From positions 1 to 28,675 of the forward strand of contig CAZXIX010000053.1 of the NCBI GenBank assembly GCA_964640855.1: a DNA stretch of 28,675 nucleotides, given 5' to 3'. The position numbers and the translations under genes were made by a program. The stretch is from JAJDFU01 sp964640855 (GTDB lineage Bacteria; Bacteroidota; Bacteroidia; Chitinophagales; Saprospiraceae). Positions 14,966 to 22,897 of this stretch are shown piece after piece (the first letter of the stretch is position 1; the number at the start of each line of letters is the position of its first letter). Below the pieces are notes generated by a model that worked only from the letters and a program-made list of their open reading frames with translations, ran no database searches and had not been told where the DNA came from.

Positions 14966-17080
14966 CTACCGCACGCCGAAGCCATCTCCCCAGCCCTCGG
15001 GGGCGCTCACGAAGCCCAGTTCGCCGGATTCATTCTCCGCCATCAGGATCATGCCCTGGCTTTCGATGCCCTTTAGTTTTCGAGGAGCCAGGTTGGCGAC
15101 CAGGACGACCTTTTGGCCGGCTAATTGCTCGGGTTTGTGAAATTCAGCTATACCGGAAACGACCGTCCGCTTCTCGCTGCCCAGGTCCACGGTCAGTTTG
15201 ATCAGCTTTTTCGTCTTCGGAACCTTTTCGGCCTCCAGGATGGTGCCGGTGCGGAGGTCGAGCTTGGAGAAGTCGTCAAACTGGATCACGGGTTTGATGG
15301 GTTCCCGTTCTTTGCTTTTCTCGGATTCCAAAATCTGCGCGAGTTTATCTTTTTGCCGGTCGATGATCTTTTGGAGTCGATCGTCCTTGGGATTGTTGAT
15401 CTTGGCGAACAACAACTCGGGTTCGCCCAGGGCCTGCCCGGAATGCAACAAAGGCTCGCCCGCTTTCATTTTGCCGAACCAATCTTTCCATTCCCCTCTC
15501 TGAACCGGGCCAAGGCCCACTAAGGCGCGGATCCGGGGAGAAGTAAAGGGAATGAAAGGTTCACTCAGGACTGCCAGCAGGGCAACCAATTGCAGGCCTA
15601 CGTACAGGGCATCTGAAATGGCTGGGTCATCCGGATTTTCCTTGTAAAGCTTCCAGGGGGCTTTTTCCTGCAGATAGCTGTTTCCCCAGGAAGATATTTC
15701 CATGAACAGCAGCGCGGCAGCCTTGAAACTGAAGCGATCCAGCTCCTGGGTCAGTTGCTCCGTCAGCTTGCGCACGGGTTCCAACTCCGAAAGCAGGTCA
15801 ACAGTGGAAGCCGGGACCTGGCCTCCGAAATACTTGTTGGACAGTACGATCACCCGATTCACGAAATTGCCCAGGTTGTCTGTCAGCTCCTTGTCGTGGA
15901 AATCAACGAAATCGGCCCAGGTGAAATCACTGTCCCGGTTTTCGGGCAAGATCCGGAGCAGGGTGTAGCGAAGGGCATCCTCCCCATTGGGGAAATCCCT
16001 GAATTCCTCCAGGTATTCCTGCAGTTCGATGCCCCACCCCCGGGATTTGGAGAATTTCTGTCCTTCAAAATTCAGGAATTGATTGGCGGGAACGTTGACG
16101 GGCAAATTGTATCCGCCATGGGCTTTCAGCATGGCCGGAAAAATGATGCAGTGGAAAACGATATTGTCTTTTCCGATGAAATGGATCAAGTCGGCTTCCT
16201 CACCTTTCCAATAGCTTTCCCAGTCGGCGCCCTGTTCGGAAGCCCATTGCTTGGTAGAAGAGATGTATCCGATGGGGGCATCAAACCAGACGTACAGCAC
16301 CTTCCCTTTCCCGTCTTCCAGCGGGACGGGGATGCCCCAATCCAGATCGCGCGTGATCGAGCGGGCATGCAGACCATTATCCAGCCAGCTCAGGCATTGT
16401 CCGACGACGTGCTTTTTCCAGCTTTTGGGGTCGTGGTGGGGTTTGCCGTCCAGAATGCCTTCTCCGATCCATTCCTTGAGCCACTTTTCGTGAAGGTCCA
16501 GGCGAAAATACCAGTGTTTGGTCCGTTTCAGAACGGGAGGCTTTCCGCTCAGGGTCGACCTGGGCTGTATCAGTTCCTGAGGAGAGAGGTCGGATCCGCA
16601 ATTTTCGCATTGGTCACCGAAAGCCGCCTCATAACCACATCGCGGGCAGGTACCCGTGATGAAGCGATCGGCGAGAAATTGCTTAAATTCTTCATCGTAA
16701 TACTGATCGATCTCTTTTTCCTCAAACTGATCGCCCATTCGATAGAGGTCCAGGAAGAACTCCTGGGCGGTTTTGTGATGCAAGGGAGCGCTGGTTCGGT
16801 GATAATAATCAAAGGAAATGCCCAGTTGCTGAAAGGTAGACTGGTTGAGGGCGTGGTATTTGTCGATGATCTCTTGAGGGGAAATTCCCTCTTTTTTGGC
16901 CCGAATGGTGATGGCCGCTCCGTGTTCGTCAGATCCGCAAACCCAGACAACATCCCTGCCCATAAGACGCAGGTACCGAACGTAAATGTCGGCAGGTAGA
17001 TAAGCTCCGGCCAAATGTCCGAGGTGGAGCGCTCCGTTGGCGTAGGGGAGGGCTGAGGTGACGAGTACTTTTTTTTCCAT
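14966..17080 (-). CDS. metG: Methionine--tRNA ligase with C-terminal tRNA-binding domain
   Basis: A 704-residue class I aminoacyl-tRNA synthetase that charges tRNA-Met in the cytoplasm. Signatures: the HIGH-type motif HLGH at residues 19-22, VCGSDEHGAAI, a zinc knuckle with CPRCGYEAAFGDQCENCG, and the KMSKS loop as KFSKSRG. The anticodon-binding helical domain follows. A C-terminal EMAP/OB-fold domain (from about residue 595: FDDFSKLDLRTGTILEAEKV, then NLAPRKLKGIESQGMIL) gives the dimeric long form, as in E. coli MetG. The start MEKKVLVTSALPYANGALH is exactly where expected. The gene follows the toxin-antitoxin pair in position but is separately regulated. A long AT-rich region lies upstream. 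Confidence 0.97.
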   Translation of the reverse strand: MEKKVLVTSALPYANGALHLGHLAGAYLPADIYVRYLRLMGRDVVWVCGSDEHGAAITIRAKKEGISPQEIIDKYHALNQSTFQQLGISFDYYHRTSAPLHHKTAQEFFLDLYRMGDQFEEKEIDQYYDEEFKQFLADRFITGTCPRCGYEAAFGDQCENCGSDLSPQELIQPRSTLSGKPPVLKRTKHWYFRLDLHEKWLKEWIGEGILDGKPHHDPKSWKKHVVGQCLSWLDNGLHARSITRDLDWGIPVPLEDGKGKVLYVWFDAPIGYISSTKQWASEQGADWESYWKGEEADLIHFIGKDNIVFHCIIFPAMLKAHGGYNLPVNVPANQFLNFEGQKFSKSRGWGIELQEYLEEFRDFPNGEDALRYTLLRILPENRDSDFTWADFVDFHDKELTDNLGNFVNRVIVLSNKYFGGQVPASTVDLLSELEPVRKLTEQLTQELDRFSFKAAALLFMEISSWGNSYLQEKAPWKLYKENPDDPAISDALYVGLQLVALLAVLSEPFIPFTSPRIRALVGLGPVQRGEWKDWFGKMKAGEPLLHSGQALGEPELLFAKINNPKDDRLQKIIDRQKDKLAQILESEKSKEREPIKPVIQFDDFSKLDLRTGTILEAEKVPKTKKLIKLTVDLGSEKRTVVSGIAEFHKPEQLAGQKVVLVANLAPRKLKGIESQGMILMAENESGELGFVSAPEGWGDGFGVR

Positions 17081-17651
17081 GCAGTCCAGGCTTGTGTTTA
17101 TTTTCAGGTTGCGAATATACGTATTGGGGGGCGGCTTGAAAACGAGGGAAAGAAAGCCGATCCGGGATGGGGCGGAGGCGGAAGGCGAGCTGTGAATTTT
17201 TTTAACAAATCGTACTTATTTTTTCAAGATGCTGATTGTTAGAATTTTACGAATTAAATGTGCCTTTAAATAAAGATCTGGACGTAATTGTTCTTTCAGA
17301 GTTTGGCAGAATTTCTTATTTTTAAGATTGAATTATGGGGAGCATGCTCACAGAAAACGAACCTGCAGACCTTCCCAAGAGTTCCAAAAGAAAGAAAAAT
17401 CCGTTTCGGCGGATCAAGAACTATAACTGGGGTTTAGTTTTTTCCGAAAGGTACAGGGCTTCTCAGCCGACTGTGCCTTTCTTTCTTTTACCCATTCTGT
17501 CTGAGGGATTCAGTCTTCATCTTTCCTTTCTTTTCGAAGGTTTTATCGGATCGCCCCGGCCGCATTTCTCCGGAAGGAGACATCCTTTTTTCGGAAGGAT
17601 TGTTAGCTTTTATTCCCTTTTCGAAGGCTAGCCATTTTTCAAGGAAACGCC
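17081..17651. other. 571-bp AT-rich non-coding region between metG and the DUF1015 gene
   Basis: This stretch separates divergent genes. The part nearest metG is AT-rich with T-runs and is likely to hold promoters, but no clear TAnnTTTG/TTTG pair stands out. The distal part contains short related words: TTTTTTCCGAAAGG (17438-17451), CTTTTCGAAGG (17530-17540), TTCTCCGGAAGGAG (17566-17579) and CCTTTTCGAAGG (17616-17627). An ATCCTT...AAGGAT stem-loop lies at 17582-17600. An open frame at 17335-17631 (98 codons) is Phe/Ser/Arg-rich from pyrimidine tracts, resembles no family and has no convincing ribosome-binding site. I treat it as probably non-coding, with low certainty. Confidence 0.5.
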
Positions 17652-18761
17652 ATGCACCTGTACCCCTTCAAGGCTCTCCATCCCAAACTGGATCTGATCA
17701 GTTCCATTGATTCCTTTTTCGGGTCCGTCAAACAGGATTACCGCGATTATTTTGAAAGCGGTTTTTTCCAAAAGCAAAAGCAGGAAGCCCTTTACATCTA
17801 CGAGATCAGGGGGGAGTCGCGTACCTTTCGGGGGATCATAGGCTGCGTGGACATCACGGCATACACCCGGGGACAGATCAGGAAGCACGAACAAACCCTC
17901 GCTTACAAGATGCAAAAGCAAGTAGCCCTTGCCCTCCAACGCCGGGCGGCCGTGAAACCCGTATTGCTGACTTATCTCCGGCAGGAGGGCATTGAATCCT
18001 GGGTGGACGACTATCTGGCGAAAACCACCGGAGCCTTCTTCACCTTGACCTTTCAGGCAGAACAACAGGTGCATTCCTTCTGGCAGATCAGTGAACCCCG
18101 GCAGATCCGCGAGATCCAGAGTCTTTTCGAACAAGAATTGGAAGTAGCCTACATTGCGGATGGACACCACCGTTCGGCTGCCCAGGCTTTTATGTTCGAG
18201 CGCGGAGTCGAGCGGACGGTCAACCAGCACATGAATCGCCTGCTGTGTGCCTTTTTCCCGCCCGATCAGTTGGAGATCCTGGATTTCAATCGGGTGGTTC
18301 AGTTGGGAGCTGATTTTTCTCCGAGCCTTTATATGGCAAGCGTATCCCGGGTCTGCCACATCGAGATCCTGCCGGCGGCCCGGAAGCCCCTTCACAAGCA
18401 CGAGGTGGTCATGGGCTATGGAGATGAATGGTATGGCTTGCAATGGAAGGAGCAGGTGCTCGAGATGCCCCGGCAACGCATCCTCCCCGATACGCAACTG
18501 CTCAATGAGTGGATTCTGGAAAAAATTCTGGGTATCGAGGATGTGCGCACCGACCAACGCATCAGTTACGTAGAAGGACCAAAGGGGCTTGAGGGCTTAC
18601 TGAAAAAAGCGAACGACGATCCGGGATTGGTTTTTATGCTCTACCCGATCCAGGCTGAGGAGTTTTTCCAATTGATCGATCTGGGTATCCTGCTGCCTCC
18701 CAAAAGCACCTGGTTTGAACCGCGCATGAAAAATGGACTGTTGGTCCATTCTTTTTCCTAG
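17652..18761 (+). CDS. DUF1015 family protein
   Basis: A 369-residue cytoplasmic protein of the DUF1015 family. The N-terminus MHLYPFKALHPKLDLISSI parallels the family's PF-x-A opening. Conserved blocks follow: YIYEIRGESRTFRGIIGCVDI, RKHEQTLAYK, and YIADGHHRSAAQAF, the most distinctive motif of the family. The protein is slightly shorter than the usual 400-430 residues. The function is uncertain; members often sit beside serine or acyl-phosphate metabolism genes in other bacteria, and that is not the case here. The start is preceded by AAGGAAACGCC, a weak purine-rich site. The amidohydrolase begins 36 bp downstream, so the two may be an operon. A long minus-strand frame over this gene is a shadow. 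Confidence 0.88.
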   Translation: MHLYPFKALHPKLDLISSIDSFFGSVKQDYRDYFESGFFQKQKQEALYIYEIRGESRTFRGIIGCVDITAYTRGQIRKHEQTLAYKMQKQVALALQRRAAVKPVLLTYLRQEGIESWVDDYLAKTTGAFFTLTFQAEQQVHSFWQISEPRQIREIQSLFEQELEVAYIADGHHRSAAQAFMFERGVERTVNQHMNRLLCAFFPPDQLEILDFNRVVQLGADFSPSLYMASVSRVCHIEILPAARKPLHKHEVVMGYGDEWYGLQWKEQVLEMPRQRILPDTQLLNEWILEKILGIEDVRTDQRISYVEGPKGLEGLLKKANDDPGLVFMLYPIQAEEFFQLIDLGILLPPKSTWFEPRMKNGLLVHSFS

Positions 18762-18797
18762 ATTTCGACCCCACAAACCCATTCAATAAAGCTCTTC

Positions 18798-19979
18798 ATG
18801 GTTAAAATTACAGCTGATCGCATCTATCCCATTTCCTCGGATCCCCGCAAGGATATCGTCCTTGTTTTGGATGAGGAGGGCCGGATTCTGGCCTTGGATC
18901 CCCTTGACCAGCACGATCCGGCCTCCGTCAGAAAGGAGAAAGGGATCCTGGTGCCCGGTTTTGTCAATACCCATTGTCATCTCGAGCTCAGCCACATGAA
19001 GGGAGTCGCGCCTACGGGCACGGGGCTCCTGCCGTTTCTGCGCACGGTCGTGAATTATCGGGATGTCGAGCAAGAGGCTATTCTGGATGCGATCCGCCGG
19101 GCCGACCGGGAAATGTGGGAAAACGGGATCGTGGCCGTGGGAGATATTTCCAACAAGCTGGATACCGTGGGGTGCAAGCGGAAGAGTCCCATCCGCTACT
19201 ACACTTTTATAGAGATGTTTGATTTCTTGAGCGAAGATATGACCGAGCAGGCATTCAGGCAGTATGAAGAGGTGTACCGGGGCCAACCCTCCGGCGACGG
19301 AAATCGAAAAAGTGCCGTTCCGCATGCTCCTTATACCGTTACCGCCGGATTATTTCAAAAGATTAATGCCCTGAATGGGCAAGGGGCAGATCAAACCATC
19401 AGCATTCACAATCAGGAGACGGCCTTCGAAAATGAGCTTTTCCTGACCAATACGGGTGATTTTCGGGAATTCTTTACCGGCTTCGGTTTTCCCATTCCCG
19501 AGTGGCTGCCCACCGGCCGGACTTCCATCGAATATGCCCTGCGGCACATGGATCCGGCCGCTCGGACTCTTTTTGTACACAATACCCTGACCACGGCGGC
19601 GGACATTCGCATGGCCCGGGAATGGGGAGCCCGGACCTTCTGGGCGACCTGCCCCAATGCCAACCTCTACATCGAAAATCGCTTGCCCAACTACCGGGTT
19701 TTTCTCGAAGAAAAGGCCAAAGTCACGGTGGGTACAGACAGCCTGACCTCCAACTGGCAATTGTCCATACTGGAAGAGCTGAAAACCATCAGCCGGTTCC
19801 AATCCTATGTGCCGCTGCAGACCCTCCTCCAATGGGCCTGCCTGAACGGGGCGGAAGCTCTCGGCTTCGAAAAAGAGCTGGGCAGCTTCGAGCCGGGGAA
19901 AAAACCCGGTGTCAACCTGATCACCGGATTGGGCCCCAAAGGTTTGATACCTTCTTCCCGGGTCCAAAAGCTAATCTAA
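18798..19979 (+). CDS. Amidohydrolase family protein (aminodeoxyfutalosine deaminase-like)
   Basis: A 393-residue metal-dependent amidohydrolase of the cytosine/guanine deaminase-chlorohydrolase branch. Metal ligands are visible: GFVNTHCHLELSHMKG (His59, His61), PHAPYTV, ISIHNQET, LFVHNTLTT and VGTDSLTSNWQLS with the catalytic Asp. The C-terminal end FEPGKKPGVNLITGL is typical of the family's closing beta-sandwich. In Bacteroidota, close relatives are annotated as aminodeoxyfutalosine deaminases of the futalosine menaquinone pathway. No mqn gene is nearby, so that specific role is only a suggestion. It follows the DUF1015 gene by 36 bp and is convergent with the alpha/beta hydrolase gene. Confidence 0.88.
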   Translation: MVKITADRIYPISSDPRKDIVLVLDEEGRILALDPLDQHDPASVRKEKGILVPGFVNTHCHLELSHMKGVAPTGTGLLPFLRTVVNYRDVEQEAILDAIRRADREMWENGIVAVGDISNKLDTVGCKRKSPIRYYTFIEMFDFLSEDMTEQAFRQYEEVYRGQPSGDGNRKSAVPHAPYTVTAGLFQKINALNGQGADQTISIHNQETAFENELFLTNTGDFREFFTGFGFPIPEWLPTGRTSIEYALRHMDPAARTLFVHNTLTTAADIRMAREWGARTFWATCPNANLYIENRLPNYRVFLEEKAKVTVGTDSLTSNWQLSILEELKTISRFQSYVPLQTLLQWACLNGAEALGFEKELGSFEPGKKPGVNLITGLGPKGLIPSSRVQKLI

Positions 19980-19982
19980 GGG

Positions 19983-20002
19983 CCTGACTCCTGCGGGTCA
20001 GG
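19983..20002. terminator. Possible bidirectional hairpin between convergent genes
   Basis: CCTGAC (19983-19988) and GTCAGG (19997-20002) form a perfect 6-bp stem with an 8-base loop. The hairpin lies exactly between the amidohydrolase stop at 19979 and the minus-strand hydrolase stop at 19998, which it overlaps. No T-tract follows on either side, so it is a weak terminator candidate. Confidence 0.35.
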
Positions 20003-21434
20003 GGCGGATCCATACTTTTCGGCTCAGGGAAAGGTCTGCATGGCGCATGCGGAGAATATACAAGCCCGAAGGAAGGTCGGCTACCGGGATCCGCTCCGGC
20101 TGATCCCGAAAAAGGAACCGGCGAACGGGCCTTCCTTCCAGATTGTACAACTCCCCCAGCGTTCCTGCCGGTACATGATCGACCCTGAGTTCGGTGGAGG
20201 CCGGGTTCGGGAAAACCGAGACCTCGGGCAGAGAGGGGTCGAATGTATTGCTCACAATATCCTGGAGCGGACCGAAGAAACTCAATTGCGGGAATACGGC
20301 AGCGCCCGTGGTGATGCAGGCAAGGTGCCCCAGGGAGGGCGAAGCATCGATCAGGGCAACGTCCGGAGCTCCGTTGGCATTCATGATGGAGTCAGCCAGC
20401 ACGCTGTTGCGAAAAGGGACAAGTTCGTCTCCCGAGCAATGGATAAACCGGGTAGGCGCCTCGGGTACCCAATCCAGAAGATCATTGTCCAGCAGGGCAG
20501 CCACCAGGGGATGATCCGGGTTCTTTTCTTCCAATATGACCAGGATCGAATCCTGGACCATGTACCGGGGTATCGTCTGGCCGTGATCCTGGAGGAGTTG
20601 GTTGCTGATTAAAGTATTGAGTTCAAAAAAATCGATTTCCCAGGTGGAGAATTGCCGGGCAAAACCGGCATAGGGTTCCTTGAGCACAGCGACGGGATCC
20701 TCATAAAGGTCGTATGCAAGGAAGTAGGAAAGCAGGGCGTAGGGGAAAAAGGCCGGCAGGGAATAGGGTTCTTCCCCCAGCAGAACATTCAACATTTCTC
20801 CGGAAATATCCATGGGGCCGGAAACGTGGGCAGCTCCGCTAACCTGCACCTGGTCGCCGTAGTTCTCTTCCAGTTCTCTTTGCAAAGCCGCCGAACCGTG
20901 TCCCCCTTGGGAATAACCGGTAATGAAGAGCTGGCCGTTGTAGGGTACACCCAGTTGGTCCAGGAGTTCCCGGGCTGCGAAAAGCATGTCGATGGCGGCC
21001 CAGGCCTCTGATTCCGCATGGAGGTAGGGGTGGAACCCCCTGGATTCCCCTAAGCCGAGGAGATCGGGGGCTATGACGATATTCGATAGGATCAGGCCGA
21101 TTTCCGCTGTCAGGTAGGCCCCCGCAGAAGGAATCTCGTTTTTGGAAGGCGCCGTACCGTGTTGGTCGATCAGCAGCGGCAGAGCCAGTCCCGGGGCATC
21201 GGGTATGATCAGCGCCCCTGAAGCCGTATCCGTACGCCCCTGGAGGTCCCGGGTGGTGTAAAGGACCTTGTAATAGTCCGCATCATAGGGCACCGGGAGA
21301 AGGCCGCCGAGGTCGGCTGTTATCTGTTCTTTGCTTTTCCTTTCCAGAAAGGTGCCCTCTACCAGCTTCTGGGCAAAAACAGCATGAGACAACAGGATGC
21401 CGATGCATACAAGGAACGGCCGTAAAAGCATCAT
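19998..21434 (-). CDS. Exported alpha/beta hydrolase (lipase/esterase-like) with T9SS sorting domain
   Basis: A 478-residue secreted enzyme. The signal peptide is MMLLRPFLVCIGILLSHAVFAQ. The alpha/beta-hydrolase core shows LLIDQHGTAPSKNEIPSAG (probable oxyanion region) and the nucleophile elbow GYSQGG with Ser175. A late Asp (IHCSGDELVPF) and His (LGHLACI) complete a plausible triad. It resembles secreted lipases or prolyl-oligopeptidase-like esterases. The last ~74 residues, from VSVFPNPASTELRVDHVPAG to LPSGLYILRM and KVWIRP, are a type A T9SS C-terminal sorting domain, so the enzyme is predicted to be exported across the outer membrane and anchored or released. The substrate is unknown. Confidence 0.92.
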   Translation of the reverse strand: MMLLRPFLVCIGILLSHAVFAQKLVEGTFLERKSKEQITADLGGLLPVPYDADYYKVLYTTRDLQGRTDTASGALIIPDAPGLALPLLIDQHGTAPSKNEIPSAGAYLTAEIGLILSNIVIAPDLLGLGESRGFHPYLHAESEAWAAIDMLFAARELLDQLGVPYNGQLFITGYSQGGHGSAALQRELEENYGDQVQVSGAAHVSGPMDISGEMLNVLLGEEPYSLPAFFPYALLSYFLAYDLYEDPVAVLKEPYAGFARQFSTWEIDFFELNTLISNQLLQDHGQTIPRYMVQDSILVILEEKNPDHPLVAALLDNDLLDWVPEAPTRFIHCSGDELVPFRNSVLADSIMNANGAPDVALIDASPSLGHLACITTGAAVFPQLSFFGPLQDIVSNTFDPSLPEVSVFPNPASTELRVDHVPAGTLGELYNLEGRPVRRFLFRDQPERIPVADLPSGLYILRMRHADLSLSRKVWIRP

Positions 21435-21818
21435 ACCCGGTGATTTTGTAAAGCGGAAGTCTAAATGTAACCGTTAAAAAGTGAAAATGAAGTAAAGGTT
21501 TTCCCCGAAATCGTTTTGAACTTGTCGTCCTATATTTTGGGAGGCCCCATCACTACAGGACCACCTCATAACCTCATTTCCACCCAACCGATACCTGATA
21601 CCCTGACGAAGCGAATCTTATTTTTTCCAGAAGGCTGATGTTTTTCCCGCTTGTCAGGATCTGCGCTACACTCCGTCCCAATACCCTGATAACCGATACC
21701 CAATACCCGATACCCAATGGACCCACTCAACTACTCAACCGATACCCCGATACCTGAAACCCTTTTGGCCTTCCGGGATTGAAGTTTCTTCGCAGGGGCG
21801 GGAAAACCCTTTTTCCCT
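21435..21818. other. 384-bp intergenic region between hydrolase and GSCFA genes
   Basis: No gene is visible. Next to the hydrolase start is an AT-rich stretch (21435-21540) that should carry its promoter. The rest is taken up by a dispersed repeat and its GATACC-rich flank, up to about 21765. Confidence 0.7.
21580..21765 (-). repeat. Dispersed intergenic repeat, copy B (inverted relative to copy A)
   Basis: Read on the minus strand, 21732 down to 21580 matches 13190-13334: GAGTGGGTCCATTGGGTAT, then GGTAT-type units, AGATCCTGACAAGCG, AAATAAGATTCGCTTCGTCAGGGTAT. The core arms CCTGACGAAGCG (21602-21613) and CGCTTGTCAGG (21648-21658) form the same one-bulge hairpin with a 34-base loop. The loop sequence differs more than the arms. 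The outer flank adds GGTTGAGTAGTTGAGTGG (minus strand, 21723-21740), the same vocabulary as the 7.95-kb repeat. Confidence 0.8.
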
Positions 21819-22820
21819 TCAGAGCGAGGCCAAACGGTTCTTCAGGCTTTCCTTTTCCAGGGAAAAATCCAGATCAGGGAATTTTTGCGCCAGGGCCTCT
21901 ACCTGTTCCAGGGTTTGATGCAGAAACTGCCGATAGGGTTGCGCATCCGGGTGAAGCGGCCTATGCAACAGTCGGTTTTTTACTTGCAGGATCTCTTCCA
22001 GCTTTTTTCGCGTGTCCTCGGTGAAATAAGTATGCATAAAATGATCCCAGATGTAATCGACCGCCTGCCGGGAAGGATGAGCACCGTCTGCCTCATAAAA
22101 TCGGTAATCCCTCAGGTCGTCGAGCAGTAATTCATAGGACGGGAAATACCGGATGAAGTCGTGGTTTCGCTCCAATTCCCGCGACACCAGGGTCAGCACG
22201 GCCTTGCTCTCCTGATTTTCGACCAGCCCGTCGCGCACATGCCGAACCGGACTTACCGTGCAAATGACCCGGAATTCCGGGTTCGCGGTTTTTAGTTTTT
22301 CCAGGATGGGCTCCAGAAGGTCCAGGATTTCTCTTATGGCGTATAGCTTTTTTCGGAAATGGTCTCCCGGAAATCGATGGCAATTGGCCACCGGTTGGCC
22401 GGTGGCTTTCCACAGGAAGGCTCGCGCCGTTCCGAAAGAAAGGATGAGCCATCGCGCCTTCCGGATCTGCTGTCCTCCTTCGAGCAAAGAGCGGTTCATC
22501 CGTTCGACCGCCAGATCGGGGGATACTGCCGAATACCTTCCGTGAAAGTCCCAATGGTGCCACAAGCCGTCGCGCTCGGTCAATTCCTCCTCCCGGACGA
22601 TTTCCCGATCCCACATACGCTCCAGAGCCCGCCCCACAGCCGCCGGGTGATACACGGTGCCGAAGGGATTAATCCTTACCTTCAATTTTCGCAGCTGCAT
22701 TTCTTCCCCGATGTGCTCGGAAAAGCAGGACCCCAGCGACAGGATCGGATCTTCCAGCTGAATCTTCTCGGGGGAGGGAACCGGCTCCAAAACCGTTCGA
22801 AAGCTTTTTTCTCGCTTCAT
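21819..22820 (-). CDS. GSCFA domain protein (SGNH-esterase-like)
   Basis: A 333-residue protein with the family's namesake motif: ILSLGSCFSEHIGEEMQLRKL at about residues 26-46, followed by INPFGTVYHP. The Gly-Ser-Cys-Phe block holds the candidate nucleophile Ser. Near the C-terminus YEADGAHPSRQAVDYIWDHF supplies a DxxH pair at the SGNH-type position, and VICTVSPVRHVRDG lies between. GSCFA proteins are common in Bacteroidota and Proteobacteria and are thought to be SGNH/PC-esterase-like, but the substrate is unknown. No signal peptide is seen, so it is probably cytoplasmic. It is divergent from the 445-aa gene at 22.9 kb. Confidence 0.93.
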   Translation of the reverse strand: MKREKSFRTVLEPVPSPEKIQLEDPILSLGSCFSEHIGEEMQLRKLKVRINPFGTVYHPAAVGRALERMWDREIVREEELTERDGLWHHWDFHGRYSAVSPDLAVERMNRSLLEGGQQIRKARWLILSFGTARAFLWKATGQPVANCHRFPGDHFRKKLYAIREILDLLEPILEKLKTANPEFRVICTVSPVRHVRDGLVENQESKAVLTLVSRELERNHDFIRYFPSYELLLDDLRDYRFYEADGAHPSRQAVDYIWDHFMHTYFTEDTRKKLEEILQVKNRLLHRPLHPDAQPYRQFLHQTLEQVEALAQKFPDLDFSLEKESLKNRLASL

Positions 22821-22897
22821 GTGGGTCGCTTTCGGGAGGTTAGAAAGAAAAAGGTAAAGTAGTAATTTAGAGTTTTTGCAGGCACAAAAAAATGTAC

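Noticed and set aside
15755..16999. 414-codon open frame on the plus strand opposite metG
   Set aside because: Antisense to an unmistakable methionyl-tRNA synthetase; the translation has no recognisable domain.
17335..17631. 98-codon frame upstream of the DUF1015 gene
   Set aside because: Composition follows pyrimidine tracts, there is no ribosome-binding site, and no family resemblance; kept only as a low-probability possibility.
17628..18557. 309-codon minus-strand frame
   Set aside because: Opposite the DUF1015 gene, which carries the family motif YIADGHHRSAA; the minus-strand product has no known motif.
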